Positions 23,350 to 31,622 are shown, numbered from the stretch's first letter. The stretch is 64,000 nt of DNA from Miltoncostaea sp050249835 (GCA_050249835.1 JBFWPT010000002.1:62001-126000), one strand, 5' to 3'. Numbers and translations: made by a program. The notes: a model not told the origin generated them from the letters alone.

Positions 23350-24842
23350 TGCACGACGACCCCCAGGAGCTCGTGGACCCCATGGACCCGATGGGGGACC
23401 CGGGGGCGCGGGAGGCCATCCGGTGCGCGGACTGCGCCCGGTCCGACAGCCTCGTGCGGGACCTGGACCCGGTCGACACGATGCCGCTCACCCCCGAGGC
23501 CATGGCCGGCTTCCCGGACGGCGTGCCGCGGGCGAAGGGCATGGACCGGCGCCGCTTCCTCCAGACCGGCGCCATCGGCCTCGCATCGGTCTACGCGGCC
23601 GGCGCGCTCGACTGGACCCGCGCCTTCGAGGCCGCGGTCGCCGAGGGCGCGTCCCCCGCCAACCAGCTCGTCATGATCTTCCTGAACGGCGGCAACGACG
23701 GCCTCAACACCATCGTCCCGGTGCGCGAGCACGCCACCTACGCCGCCAAGCGCCCGCAGCTCGCGCGGGCCCTGGGCCCGTCGACGGCCGCCCAGGTGGG
23801 CACGACCGTCATGCCGGGTACCAACGGCGACTTCGCCTGGGCCAACGTCGGCGTGTCCGGGACGGGCAACAACGGCGACGCGCGGGGCTTCGACACGCTC
23901 TGGGGCGACGGCACCGGCGGCGCGGGCTCGGACCTCGCGGTGTGGCCCGCCGCGGACTACACGCCCGCCAACCGCTCCCACTTCGACAGCCGCGACTACT
24001 GGTTCGCGGGAGCCCTCCAGAAGATGGCGACCGGCTGGCTCGGTCGCTGGCTCGACCTCTACGGCTCGCCGGACAACCCGCTCCAGGCCGTGTCGCTCGA
24101 CTCCAGCATCTCCAAGCAGATCCGCCCGGCGAAGGCCCCGGTGGCGGCCGTGCGCAGCCTGAACGGCGTCGAGTTCCGCGTGGACGGGGTCTCGAACAAC
24201 CTCGTCAACACGACCGAGCAGATGGCGCCGCTGTCGCTGGTCCCGGCGGGGGCCGCCAACGCCGACCTGGCGAAGACCCGCGAGGTGTACGGCCGCACCG
24301 TCCAGGTGTCGCGCTCCCTGCGCACCCTGGCCGGCGCGCCGGCCGGACCGGGCTACCCGCAGTCGAACCTCTCCCAGCGGCTGCAGCTCGCCGCGACCCT
24401 GCTGTCGGCGAACCTCGGCACCAAGGTCATCACCATCGACTGGGGCTCGTTCGACACCCACGGCGGCCAGCTCGCCAGCCAGGACCCCCAGCTCACGACG
24501 CTCTCGCGGGCCCTCGCGGCCTTCAAGGCCGACCTCACCGCGCGCGGCATCGAGGGCCGCGTGATGACGGTCGTCTTCTCCGAGTTCGGGCGCCGGGTGG
24601 AGTCCAACGAGAGCGGCACCGACCACGGCGCCGGCGGGCTGATGATGGCCATGGGCTCATCGGTGCGCGGCGGCATGCGCGGCGAGTTCCCCGGCCTGAC
24701 CCAGCTCGACCGCGGCGACCTGCGCGTGACGACCGACTTCCGTGCCGTCTACTCGTCCATCGTCTCCGAGTGGCTCGGGGGCGACCCGGCGGCGGTGATC
24801 CCCGGCGGCCCGTTCCCCCTCGGAGGGGCCCTGGTCGGATGA
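23349..24842 (+). CDS. DUF1501 family protein, Tat-exported
   Basis: DUF1501 proteins resemble the alkaline phosphatase/sulphatase fold and are usually exported folded by the Tat path. A twin-arginine signal lies at residues 65-85 (MDRRRFLQTGAIGLASVYAAG), followed by LVMIFLNGGNDGLNTIVP and, near the C-terminus, IDWGSFDTHGGQ, VVFSEFGRRVESNESGTDHGAGG. With the ATG at 23349 about 64 residues precede the Tat motif and include a CADC pair, which is odd. Starting at ATG 23541 would put the Tat signal at the true N-terminus. The TGATG junction supports the long form; the signal supports the short one. Confidence 0.88.
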   Translation: MHDDPQELVDPMDPMGDPGAREAIRCADCARSDSLVRDLDPVDTMPLTPEAMAGFPDGVPRAKGMDRRRFLQTGAIGLASVYAAGALDWTRAFEAAVAEGASPANQLVMIFLNGGNDGLNTIVPVREHATYAAKRPQLARALGPSTAAQVGTTVMPGTNGDFAWANVGVSGTGNNGDARGFDTLWGDGTGGAGSDLAVWPAADYTPANRSHFDSRDYWFAGALQKMATGWLGRWLDLYGSPDNPLQAVSLDSSISKQIRPAKAPVAAVRSLNGVEFRVDGVSNNLVNTTEQMAPLSLVPAGAANADLAKTREVYGRTVQVSRSLRTLAGAPAGPGYPQSNLSQRLQLAATLLSANLGTKVITIDWGSFDTHGGQLASQDPQLTTLSRALAAFKADLTARGIEGRVMTVVFSEFGRRVESNESGTDHGAGGLMMAMGSSVRGGMRGEFPGLTQLDRGDLRVTTDFRAVYSSIVSEWLGGDPAAVIPGGPFPLGGALVG

Positions 24843-25276
24843 CCCGGGCGGCCGTCACGGCGGGGCTCGCCCTCGCGCTGGCGCTGCTCCTGGCGGCGGC
24901 GGCCGTCGCGGCCCCGCGGCTGCACCGCACCAAGCTGCCACCCCCGACGGCCCTGCCCACCGCCCTGGCGGTGGACGAGAACGAGTGGAACGTCCGCCCG
25001 TCCAAGCGGCTGGTGGCGGCCGGCGAGGTGACCCTGCGGATCTACAACCGGGGGATGGACGACCACGACCTGACCGTCGTCGACGCCACCGGGGCGACCC
25101 ACCAGGTGTACCTGGAGCCGAAGGGATCCGGCGTCCTGCGCGTCACCCTCGCCCCAGGGCGCTGGAAGCTCTACTGCTCCCTGTTCGCCGGGTCGCCGCT
25201 CTCCCACGAGGCCGCGGGGATGGTGTCGTACCTCACGGCCCGGCCCCAGATCCCGCCCGCCGTCACCGCCCGCTAG
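24839..25276 (+). CDS. Secreted cupredoxin (type 1 copper protein)
   Basis: A 145-residue small blue copper-type protein with a signal peptide (about 1-25). Candidate copper ligands are H76 (DDHDLTV), C113, H123 and M128 in the C-terminal loop YCSLFAGSPLSHEAAGM, the classic His, Cys, His, Met set of plastocyanin and amicyanin. It would pass electrons outside the membrane. The ATG overlaps the DUF1501 stop, so it is the last gene of the coupled module. Its stop overlaps that of the convergent transporter gene. The redox partner is unknown; DUF1501/DUF1800 proteins are natural candidates. Confidence 0.85.
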   Translation: MTRAAVTAGLALALALLLAAAAVAAPRLHRTKLPPPTALPTALAVDENEWNVRPSKRLVAAGEVTLRIYNRGMDDHDLTVVDATGATHQVYLEPKGSGVLRVTLAPGRWKLYCSLFAGSPLSHEAAGMVSYLTARPQIPPAVTAR

Positions 25277-25962
25277 ACCGCCGTCCCCACCGCGGCCCCG
25301 ATCGCCGAGGTGAGGGCCATCGCCACGGCCCCCCAGGCGGCGACGCGCAGCGCCGCGCGGCCGACCGGCGCGCCCCCGAGCCGCGCGCCCACCGCCCCCA
25401 GGATCGCGAGCGCGACGAGGGTGACCACCACCGTCACGGGGATCCGCGCCGCCTCGGGCGTGGCGAGGATCGCGACGAGCGGCAGGGCGGCGCCGAGGGT
25501 GAAGGAGACGGCCGACGACCAGGCCGCCTGGAAGGGCCGCGCCATGTGCTTCGTGTCGATGCCGAGCTCGTCGCGCGCGTGGGCCGCGAGCGTGTCGCCG
25601 CGCGAGAGCTCCTCGGCCACCTCGTGCGCCAGCCCCGGGTCCAGGCCCCGCCCCTCGTAGATCTCGGCGAGCTCCTCCATCTCGCCCTCCGGGTCCTCGG
25701 CCAGCTCGCGCCGCTCGAGGGCCAGGTCGGCGCGCTCGGCGTCGCGCTGGCTGCTCACCGAGACGTACTCGCCCGCGGCCATCGAGAGCGCGCCGGCCGC
25801 CGCGCCCGCCAGGCCGGCCGTCGCGATGGCGGCCACCGACGCGCCCGACGACGCCACGCCCAGCACGAGGCCCGCCGTGGAGAGGATGCCGTCGTTGGCG
25901 CCCAGCACCGCGGCGCGCAGCCAGCCCTCGCGGTGGGAGAGATGGCGTTCGGCGCGACGCAC
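25273..25962 (-). CDS. VIT1/CCC1 family iron or manganese transporter
   Basis: A 229-residue membrane protein of the vacuolar iron transporter family, which moves Fe2+ or Mn2+ against a proton gradient. The family opening is present: LGANDGILSTAGLVLGVA. A second helix carries AAGALSMAAGEYVSVSSQRD, and the acidic metal-binding helices follow (EELAEIYEGRGLDPGLAHEVAEEL). Two more hydrophobic segments finish the protein. I chose the GTG at 25962, which gives RRAERHLSHREGW before the first helix, as in the family. It points away from the upp gene and shares the spacer with it. Confidence 0.87.
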   Translation of the reverse strand: MRRAERHLSHREGWLRAAVLGANDGILSTAGLVLGVASSGASVAAIATAGLAGAAAGALSMAAGEYVSVSSQRDAERADLALERRELAEDPEGEMEELAEIYEGRGLDPGLAHEVAEELSRGDTLAAHARDELGIDTKHMARPFQAAWSSAVSFTLGAALPLVAILATPEAARIPVTVVVTLVALAILGAVGARLGGAPVGRAALRVAAWGAVAMALTSAIGAAVGTAV

Positions 25963-26004
25963 GGCGCGAGCGTACCCCGGCCCCGGGCCGCCCGGCGGCT
26001 GGGG

Positions 26005-26010
26005 TACGCT
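26005..26010 (+). promoter_or_regulatory. -10 box of a probable leaderless upp transcript
   Basis: TACGCT ends six bases before GTG 26017. Transcription would begin at the start codon. No ribosome site is present. Confidence 0.45.
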
Positions 26011-26016
26011 GCCGGG

Positions 26017-26661
26017 GTGCCCGCCCGTCCCCCCGTCGTCGTCGAGGGAGCCCTCGCCGGCCACCACCTGGCCCGCCTGCGGGACGTGGGCACCTCGCCC
26101 GACGGCTTCCGCCGCGCCGCGCACGCCCTCTCGACGCTCGTGCTCGCGACCGCGCTCGCCGAGCTGGAGACCCGCCACGGGACGGTGACGACCCCGCTCG
26201 CCGAGGCGCGCACGACCGAGCCCGCGCGCCGCGTGACGGTCGTGCCGATCCTGCGCGCCGGCCTGGTGATGCTGCAGCCGGCCCTCGAGCTGCTGCCCGA
26301 GAACACCCGCGTCGGCTTCCTGGGGATGGCGCGCGACGAGCGCACCGCCCAGGCGCGCGCCTACCTCGACTCCCTCCCCTCGGGGCTGGAGGACGACGAG
26401 GTCGTGATGCTGGACGTGATGGTCGCGACCGGCGGGTCGAGCGTCGCCGCCCTGCGGAGCGTGCGCGAGGCCGGCGCCAAGCGGCTGCACATGGTGGGCC
26501 TGATCGCCGCGCCCGAGGGCCTGGCGGTGGTGGCCGAGGCCGACCCGGAGGTGCCGGTGACGGTCGCGGTGATCGACGACCACCTGAACGACCGGGCGTT
26601 CATCGTGCCCGGCCTCGGCGACGCCGGCGACCGCCTCTACGCCGAGCCCGGGGGGCGGTGA
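26017..26661 (+). CDS. upp: Uracil phosphoribosyltransferase
   Basis: Upp salvages uracil, joining it to PRPP to make UMP. The 214 residues show the family order: LRDVGTSPDGFRRAAHALSTLV, VVPILRAGLVMLQPALELLP, the PRPP loop VVMLDVMVATGGSSVAALR, and the uracil-binding end VAVIDDHLNDRAFIVPGLGDAGDR. The loop has DVMVATGGS where most have DPMLATGGS, a mild variation. The GTG start is preceded by a TACGCT box. The stop overlaps the SDR start as GTGA. Confidence 0.93.
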   Translation: MPARPPVVVEGALAGHHLARLRDVGTSPDGFRRAAHALSTLVLATALAELETRHGTVTTPLAEARTTEPARRVTVVPILRAGLVMLQPALELLPENTRVGFLGMARDERTAQARAYLDSLPSGLEDDEVVMLDVMVATGGSSVAALRSVREAGAKRLHMVGLIAAPEGLAVVAEADPEVPVTVAVIDDHLNDRAFIVPGLGDAGDRLYAEPGGR

Positions 26662-27440
26662 GCCGGGGTCCGGCGGTCGTGACCGGGGCCTCCTCGGGCC
26701 TCGGCCGCGCCTACGCGGAGAGCCTGGCCGCGCGCGGGCACCCGCTGCTGGTGATCGCCCGGCGCGAGGACCGGCTGACGGGGCTCGCCGCCGAGGTGGC
26801 CCGCGACCACGGGGTGGAGACGCGGATCGTCGTCGCCGACCTCGCCCGCGAGGAGGGGCTCGCCGCCGCGGCCGCCGCCGTCGCGGAGGGGGAGACGCCG
26901 GAGGTGCTCGTGCTCAACGCCGGCTTCGGCTCGCGCGGGCGCCTGTGGGAGCGCGACCCGGGCCGCGAGGCGGACATGGTGCGCCTCAACTGCGTCGCCG
27001 TCGTCGACCTGGGCGCGCGCGTCCTGCCGCGGATGGTCGCCGCCGGGCGCGGGGCCGTCGTGGTGGTGAGCTCGGCCGCCGCCTGGCAGCCGGTGCCCTT
27101 CATGGCGACCTACGCGGCGACCAAGGCGTTCGAGCTCCACTGGACCGAGGCCCTCGCCGAGGAGCTGCGCGGCACGGGCGTGCGCGCCGTCGCCGTCTGC
27201 CCGGGGCCCACCCGCACCGAGTTCACGCTCTCCGGCGGGGGCGGCTCGACCTACCCCGGCATCCCCTTCGACGACCCGGAGATGGTCGTCCGCGCCACCT
27301 GGCGCGCCCTCGCCGGCGGCCGCCGGCGGGCGCCCACCGGGCTCGTCGCGCGCGGCTCGATGCTCGCCTCGCGGGTGCTGCCGCGCGGCATCGTGCTGCG
27401 CGCCGCGGCCGCCACCCACCGCGAGCGGCCGCGACCGTGA
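26658..27440 (+). CDS. Short-chain dehydrogenase/reductase
   Basis: A 260-residue NAD(P)H-dependent oxidoreductase of the classical SDR type. The dinucleotide motif TGASSGLGRAYAESLA is near the start, NAGFG near residue 93, and the catalytic SSAAAWQ...YAATK gives Y152 and K156. IARREDR after the second strand has arginines suited to NADP. It resembles the DltE/YqjQ type of oxidoreductases. The GTG start is coupled to upp, but no shared pathway is obvious. The substrate cannot be predicted. Confidence 0.88.
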   Translation: MSRGPAVVTGASSGLGRAYAESLAARGHPLLVIARREDRLTGLAAEVARDHGVETRIVVADLAREEGLAAAAAAVAEGETPEVLVLNAGFGSRGRLWERDPGREADMVRLNCVAVVDLGARVLPRMVAAGRGAVVVVSSAAAWQPVPFMATYAATKAFELHWTEALAEELRGTGVRAVAVCPGPTRTEFTLSGGGGSTYPGIPFDDPEMVVRATWRALAGGRRRAPTGLVARGSMLASRVLPRGIVLRAAAATHRERPRP

Positions 27441-27467
27441 CGACCCGCCCCGGTCCGCAACAGCCGA

Positions 27468-27497
27468 TTGAAGGGCTGCAACGACCCGACCTAGAAT
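27468..27497 (+). promoter_or_regulatory. Sigma-70-type promoter before the sugar-phosphate transferase gene
   Basis: TTGAAG (27468-27473), 18-base spacer, TAGAAT (27492-27497). Transcription would start near 27504, leaving about 25 bases before the GTG at 27529. Confidence 0.6.
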
Positions 27498-27528
27498 CCC
27501 CGAGGGCCCTCAGCGGCCCCTCGTTCTC

Positions 27529-28662
27529 GTGACGACGACCCTCATCCCACTCCTCAGCGCGATCGCGGCGGCCCTCGTGGTCCTGGCGCTGACGCCGCCG
27601 GCCATGGCCCTGGCGCGCAGGGTCGGCGCGCTCGACCACCCGTCGGACCGCCGCATCCACCGGGAGCCCACGCCCCGCCTCGGCGGGCTCGCGCTGCTCG
27701 CCGGCTTCCTCGTCCCGGTGCTCGCGTTCCTGCCGGAGGACCCCGCCACCCGGGCCCTCATCGTCGGCGCGGTGCTCATCACGCTGCTCGGCGCCGCGGA
27801 CGACATCTGGGGCCTGTCGCCCGCCGTGAAGCTCGCCGGCCAGGTCGCGTGCGCGTCCATCCCGGTGGCCGCGGGGCTGACGATCGACCACATCACGCTC
27901 CCCCTGCTCGGGGTGGGGGACCTCGGGATCGCCCAGTACCCGATCACGGTCCTCTGGTTCGTGGCGCTGGTGAACATGATCAACTTCACCGACGGCATGG
28001 ACGGCCTCGCCGCGGGCATCACCGGCCTGGGCGCGACCACCTTCGCGATCCTCGCCGCGTCCCTCGGTCGCTCCGACCCGGCCGTCGTCGCCGCCGCCCT
28101 GGCCGGCGCCTGCGTCGCGTTCCTGATCTACAACTTCCACCCGGCCAGGGTCTTCATGGGCGACGCCGGGTCGATGCTGCTCGGCTTCGTCATCGCCGGC
28201 GTCGCCGTGAGCGGGGTGATGAAGAGCGCGGCCGCCATCGCCGTCGTCGCGCCGCTCATCATCCTGGCGATCCCGATCCTCGACACGTCGTTCGTGATCC
28301 TGAAGCGCCTCAAGTACGGGCTGCCGGTCTACAACGCCGACCGCAGCCACTTCCACCACCGTTTCTTCACGATCGGGTGGGGCCAGCGCAAGACGGTGCT
28401 CGCGCTCTACGCGTGGTGCGCGCTGATGGGGGCCGCGGCGATCACCCTGCGCTTCGTCTCGTATCGCGATCCGGACGGAGGGCTCGACATCTCCGGGACG
28501 CTCATCCTGAGCGCGGCCGGGCTCGTCGCCATCTCGGCCTCGGTCTACATGGTCTACATCCTCGAGATCCTGAAGTGGCGCAGCACCCCCGTGGTGACGC
28601 TGGTGCGGCAGAGCCGCTTCACCCGCGCGGGGCGCCGGGAGGCGGTCGGCCCGAAGGCATAG
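27529..28662 (+). CDS. Undecaprenyl-phosphate sugar-1-phosphate transferase (MraY/WecA family)
   Basis: A 377-residue polytopic membrane enzyme that moves a HexNAc-1-phosphate from a UDP-sugar to undecaprenyl phosphate, the first step of a lipid-linked glycan. About ten or eleven membrane segments are visible. Family motifs: DRRIHREPTPRLGGLAL, LGAADDIWGL (the Asp pair), NMINFTDGMDGLA, NFHPARVFMGDAGSM, and HFHHRFF near residue 281. The last motif fits the WecA/TagO/TarO branch rather than MraY. It may begin teichoic acid or polysaccharide synthesis. The GTG start is behind its own promoter and a hairpin ends the unit. Confidence 0.9.
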   Translation: MTTTLIPLLSAIAAALVVLALTPPAMALARRVGALDHPSDRRIHREPTPRLGGLALLAGFLVPVLAFLPEDPATRALIVGAVLITLLGAADDIWGLSPAVKLAGQVACASIPVAAGLTIDHITLPLLGVGDLGIAQYPITVLWFVALVNMINFTDGMDGLAAGITGLGATTFAILAASLGRSDPAVVAAALAGACVAFLIYNFHPARVFMGDAGSMLLGFVIAGVAVSGVMKSAAAIAVVAPLIILAIPILDTSFVILKRLKYGLPVYNADRSHFHHRFFTIGWGQRKTVLALYAWCALMGAAAITLRFVSYRDPDGGLDISGTLILSAAGLVAISASVYMVYILEILKWRSTPVVTLVRQSRFTRAGRREAVGPKA

Positions 28663-28666
28663 GAAA

Positions 28667-28689
28667 GTCGCCGGGAACCTCCCGGCGAC
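28667..28689 (+). terminator. Terminator hairpin between the WecA-type gene and the atp operon
   Basis: GTCGCCGGGA (28667-28676) and TCCCGGCGAC (28680-28689) form a perfect ten-base stem with a three-base loop, just after the stop. Confidence 0.7.
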
Positions 28690-28707
28690 GTTCAGGAGGC
28701 ATTCAGG

Positions 28708-28731
28708 GGACGTTCGGCCGGGCGAACGTCC
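28708..28731. promoter_or_regulatory. Palindrome next to the atp promoter
   Basis: GGACGTTCG (28708-28716) and CGAACGTCC (28723-28731) are perfect inverted repeats around GCCGGG. It ends one base before the -35 box, so it could be a regulator site or a second hairpin. Confidence 0.5.
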
Positions 28732-28732
28732 A

Positions 28733-28762
28733 TTGCCCACGCCTTCCGCGCGTCGGTATAGT
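28733..28762 (+). promoter_or_regulatory. ATP synthase operon promoter
   Basis: TTGCCC (28733-28738), 18-base spacer, TATAGT (28757-28762). Transcription would start near 28769, giving an untranslated leader of about 125 bases before atpI. Confidence 0.65.
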
Positions 28763-28892
28763 GGTCCCCGCTCGACGGCGACGCCCCGCGCCGCCGTCCA
28801 AGCGTGTCCCGGATCCGCTCGGAGGACCCTGAATCACACCGCAGCACCCCCCTCTGCAGGAAGCAGCGCAGGTCACCTCCGACGAGGACAGC

Positions 28893-29291
28893 GTGTACCC
28901 GCCCCCGATGGTCAAGGCGATCCTCTCCGGGATCGGGATGATCGTCGGCGTGCTGGCCCTGCCCATCGTGCTCCTCGCCGGTGGCGACTGGAGCGGGTGG
29001 TTCATCGGGTTCGTGCTCTGGTGCATCAACTGGGGGATCGCCAACGCCACCGCGAAGTTCTCCTTCGGGATGTCGGCGACGGCCGCCGTGGGCATGTCCG
29101 GCGTGTCCTTCATCGCCCGGGCCTGGCTCACGGCCCTGGTGCTCTTCGTCATCGCTCTCCGCTACTCGGAGGAGGCCGGCCTGATCGCCGCGGGTGTGTT
29201 CATCTCCTGCTTCACGTTCGACCTGCTGGGCCGGACGGCGCTCTACGCGCAGACCCAGAAGGCGCGCACGCCCAAGGGCGCCGCGCAGTGA
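28893..29291 (+). CDS. atpI: AtpI-like membrane protein, first gene of the ATP synthase operon
   Basis: A 132-residue protein with four hydrophobic segments (IGMIVGVLALPIVLLAG; WFIGFVLWCINWGIANATA; WLTALVLFVIAL; LIAAGVFISCFTFDLLG). In size and place it matches AtpI, a poorly conserved assembly factor for the c-ring and a possible cation channel. It also fits the atpR/ATP synthase subunit I group. The GTG at 28893 follows GAGGACA; ATG 28908 is another possible start. Its stop overlaps the atpB start as GTGA. Confidence 0.75.
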   Translation: MYPPPMVKAILSGIGMIVGVLALPIVLLAGGDWSGWFIGFVLWCINWGIANATAKFSFGMSATAAVGMSGVSFIARAWLTALVLFVIALRYSEEAGLIAAGVFISCFTFDLLGRTALYAQTQKARTPKGAAQ

Positions 29292-30160
29292 CCCGCCTCA
29301 TGCGGTTCCGCCTCGCGGCCTTCGCCGCGCTCACCGCGCTGCTCGCGCTCCCGGCCTCCGGCCTCGCCGCCGGCACCGAGTTCGACCCCTCCGACGAGTT
29401 CCAGCTCGACCCGTGGGTGTCCATCGAGCTCGGCCCGATCGACCTCTCGATCAACAAGGCCGTCTTCTACCTCGTCCTCGCGAGCCTCATCTGCATCGCG
29501 ATGGGCCTGGTCATCCGGGGCGGCCTCAAGATGCGGCCCACCAAGGCCCAGAACGTGGTCGAGATCGCCTACGAGTTCGCCGAGCAGCAGATCGCCAAGC
29601 CCACGCTGACGGAGAAGGTCTACTCGCGGTACTTCCCGTACATCGCGACGCTCTTCCTCTTCATCCTCGTCAGCAACCTGATCAGCTTCATCCCGCTGCC
29701 GGTCGGCCACACGAGCTGGATCGGCCCGATCCCGGACTTCGCGCTCTACGCCGCCACCGCGAACATCAACGTCACGCTGGCGCTGACCGTGGTCACCTTC
29801 GTCGTCTACAACTACGAGGGCGTCAAGGCGCACGGGGTGGTCGGGTACCTCAAGACGCTGGTGCCGGACGCCCCCAAGGCGATCCAGCCCGTGATCTTCG
29901 GCATCGAGGTGCTCTCGCAGCTCCTGCGGCTCGTGAGCCTCTCGGTCCGGCTCTTCGCCAACCTGCTCGCCGGCCACCTGCTCATCATCATGGCCGCCGG
30001 CTTCATGATCCTGCTGGGGAACTTCTTCGGGCTGATCGCCCTCCCCGTGGGCGTGTTCTTCTGGGTGTTCGAGTGGCTGCTCGTCGCCGGCCTCCAGGCT
30101 TTCATCTTCGCGATGCTGAGCGGCATCTACATCGGCTTCGCCGTCCAGTCGTCGCACTGA
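29288..30160 (+). CDS. atpB: ATP synthase subunit a
   Basis: Subunit a forms the two proton half-channels beside the c-ring. The 290 residues include the essential arginine in LLRLVSLSVRLFANLLAGHLL, near residue 222, and the usual FYLVLASLICIAMGLVI and SNLISFIPLP segments. The first 30 residues (RLAAFAALTALLALPASGLAAG) look like a cleavable signal peptide, which some actinobacterial and other forms have. The start is GTG overlapping atpI; an ATG four codons later is possible. Confidence 0.95.
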   Translation: MTRLMRFRLAAFAALTALLALPASGLAAGTEFDPSDEFQLDPWVSIELGPIDLSINKAVFYLVLASLICIAMGLVIRGGLKMRPTKAQNVVEIAYEFAEQQIAKPTLTEKVYSRYFPYIATLFLFILVSNLISFIPLPVGHTSWIGPIPDFALYAATANINVTLALTVVTFVVYNYEGVKAHGVVGYLKTLVPDAPKAIQPVIFGIEVLSQLLRLVSLSVRLFANLLAGHLLIIMAAGFMILLGNFFGLIALPVGVFFWVFEWLLVAGLQAFIFAMLSGIYIGFAVQSSH

Positions 30161-30182
30161 CAAACCAAAGGAGCGAGTACTG

Positions 30183-30422
30183 ATGGAAGGCAACATCGAG
30201 GATGCGGCAAAGGTCCTGGCCCTCGGCCTGGCCACCGCGTTCGGCGCCATCGGCCCCGGTATCGGCGTGGGTTACCTCATGGGTAAGACGGTCGAGGCCG
30301 TCGGCCGCCAGCCGGAGCTCCGCGGCGAGCTGACCTCGCTCATGTTCCTGGGCCTGGCGCTCACCGAGGCCATCGTGTTCTACGCGCTGCTGATGGGCTT
30401 CGTCGCCTTCTTCATCGGCTAG
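30183..30422 (+). CDS. atpE: ATP synthase subunit c
   Basis: The rotor-ring proteolipid: 79 residues in two helices joined by a polar loop (R42-Q-P). The proton-carrying acid is E62 in LALTEAIVFYAL. The glycine-rich first helix (AFGAIGPGIGVGYLMG) suits ring packing. There is no Na+ signature beyond the common glutamate, so proton use is most likely. The ATG follows AAGGAG with normal spacing, the clearest ribosome site in the operon, as befits a protein needed in many copies. Confidence 0.97.
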   Translation: MEGNIEDAAKVLALGLATAFGAIGPGIGVGYLMGKTVEAVGRQPELRGELTSLMFLGLALTEAIVFYALLMGFVAFFIG

Positions 30423-30434
30423 ATCGGAGACCCG

Positions 30435-31028
30435 ATGGTGGACCTCATCACCGAGCTGAGCTTCCTCGGCCTCCAGGCCGAGGCGACCGCGGAGGAGAGC
30501 GACAACCCTCTCCTCAAGATCAGCCCCGGGCTGATGATCTGGACGCTCGTGATGTTCGCGATCACGCTCTTCATCATGAAGAAGTACGTGTTCGGTCCGG
30601 TCGGCGACATGATCGAGAAGCGCCGGAAGGACATCGCGGACAGCATCGAGACGGCCGAGCGCAGCCGCGACGAGGCCAACGCCCTCCTGGAGGACTACAA
30701 GACCCGGCTCGTGGAGGCCCGCAAGGAGGCGGACTCCCTGCGCGAGCAGGGGCGGAAGGAGGGCGAGCTGCAGCGCGCGGAGCTCGTCGCGCAGGCCCAG
30801 GGCCAGCGCGAGCGGGTCCTCGCCGATGCCGACGCCCAGATCGCCGCCCAGGCCCGCTCGGCCGCCAGCGGCCTGCGGGACGACGTGGTGGACCTCGCCC
30901 TGGCCGCGGCCGAGAAGGTCTCGCGCCGCTCCCTCGACGACGCCGAGCACCGGCGGCTGATCGAGGAGGCCATCGCCGAGGCCGACCTGTCGACGGTCTC
31001 CTCCAACGGGGGCACGGCGAACTCGTGA
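30435..31028 (+). CDS. atpF: ATP synthase subunit b
   Basis: The peripheral stalk protein: 197 residues with one membrane helix (about 36-55, GLMIWTLVMFAITLFIMKK) followed by a long charged coiled-coil (RRKDIADSIETAERSRDEAN onward). A short extra-membrane N-terminal stretch precedes the helix. It holds the F1 head still through the delta subunit. The stop overlaps the atpH start as GTGA. Confidence 0.95.
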   Translation: MVDLITELSFLGLQAEATAEESDNPLLKISPGLMIWTLVMFAITLFIMKKYVFGPVGDMIEKRRKDIADSIETAERSRDEANALLEDYKTRLVEARKEADSLREQGRKEGELQRAELVAQAQGQRERVLADADAQIAAQARSAASGLRDDVVDLALAAAEKVSRRSLDDAEHRRLIEEAIAEADLSTVSSNGGTANS

Positions 31029-31579
31029 GCGCCGCTGCCACCTACGCGGAGGCGCTCTACGAGGCCGCGGTCGGCGCGTCCGCCGTCACCCCGGTCTCCG
31101 AGGACGTCGCCGGCTTCGCCGCCGCCGTCCGGGAGTCCGCGGACCTGCGGGCGGTCCTCGGCAACCCCGAGGTCGACACGAAGGCCAAGAAGGCCGTCGT
31201 GGAGGGCCTCGCCGAGGGCGCGCACCCGCTCGTCGTGAACTTCCTGCGCGTGCTCGCCGACCGGGGACGGCTCGGCGAGGTCACGGAGATCGCCGACGCC
31301 CTCGCGGCCCGGGTCGCACAGGCCGAGAACCGCATCGACGTCGAGGTCGTCACGGCTGTGCCGCTGCCGGACGACCTCCGCGCCCGCATCATCGAGCAGA
31401 TCCGCGGCAAGACCGGCGCCGACGTGGACCTCACCGAGAGCGTGGACCCCGACATCGTCGGCGGCCTCGTCCTCAAGGTGGGGGGCAGCGTCATCGACGG
31501 CTCACTCCGCCACCGGCTGGACGAGCTGCGCACGAGCCTCCGCCGCGCCCCGGTCGACGCCGTCGAGACGGCCTCCTGA
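31025..31579 (+). CDS. atpH: ATP synthase subunit delta
   Basis: Delta links the b stalk to the top of F1. The 184 residues have the helical N-terminal domain (ATYAEALYEAAVG, NPEVDTKAKKAVVEGLAEG, VNFLRVLADRGRLGEVTEIADAL) and the C-terminal part (DLRARIIEQIRGKTGADVDLTESVDPDIVGGLVLKVGGSVIDGSLRHRLDEL in several pieces), which is highly typical. The start is GTG, coupled to atpF. Confidence 0.95.
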   Translation: MSAAATYAEALYEAAVGASAVTPVSEDVAGFAAAVRESADLRAVLGNPEVDTKAKKAVVEGLAEGAHPLVVNFLRVLADRGRLGEVTEIADALAARVAQAENRIDVEVVTAVPLPDDLRARIIEQIRGKTGADVDLTESVDPDIVGGLVLKVGGSVIDGSLRHRLDELRTSLRRAPVDAVETAS

Positions 31580-31622
31580 CCCCCCGCATCCGACCTGAGC
31601 AGAGAAAGGTGACGACCCCCAG

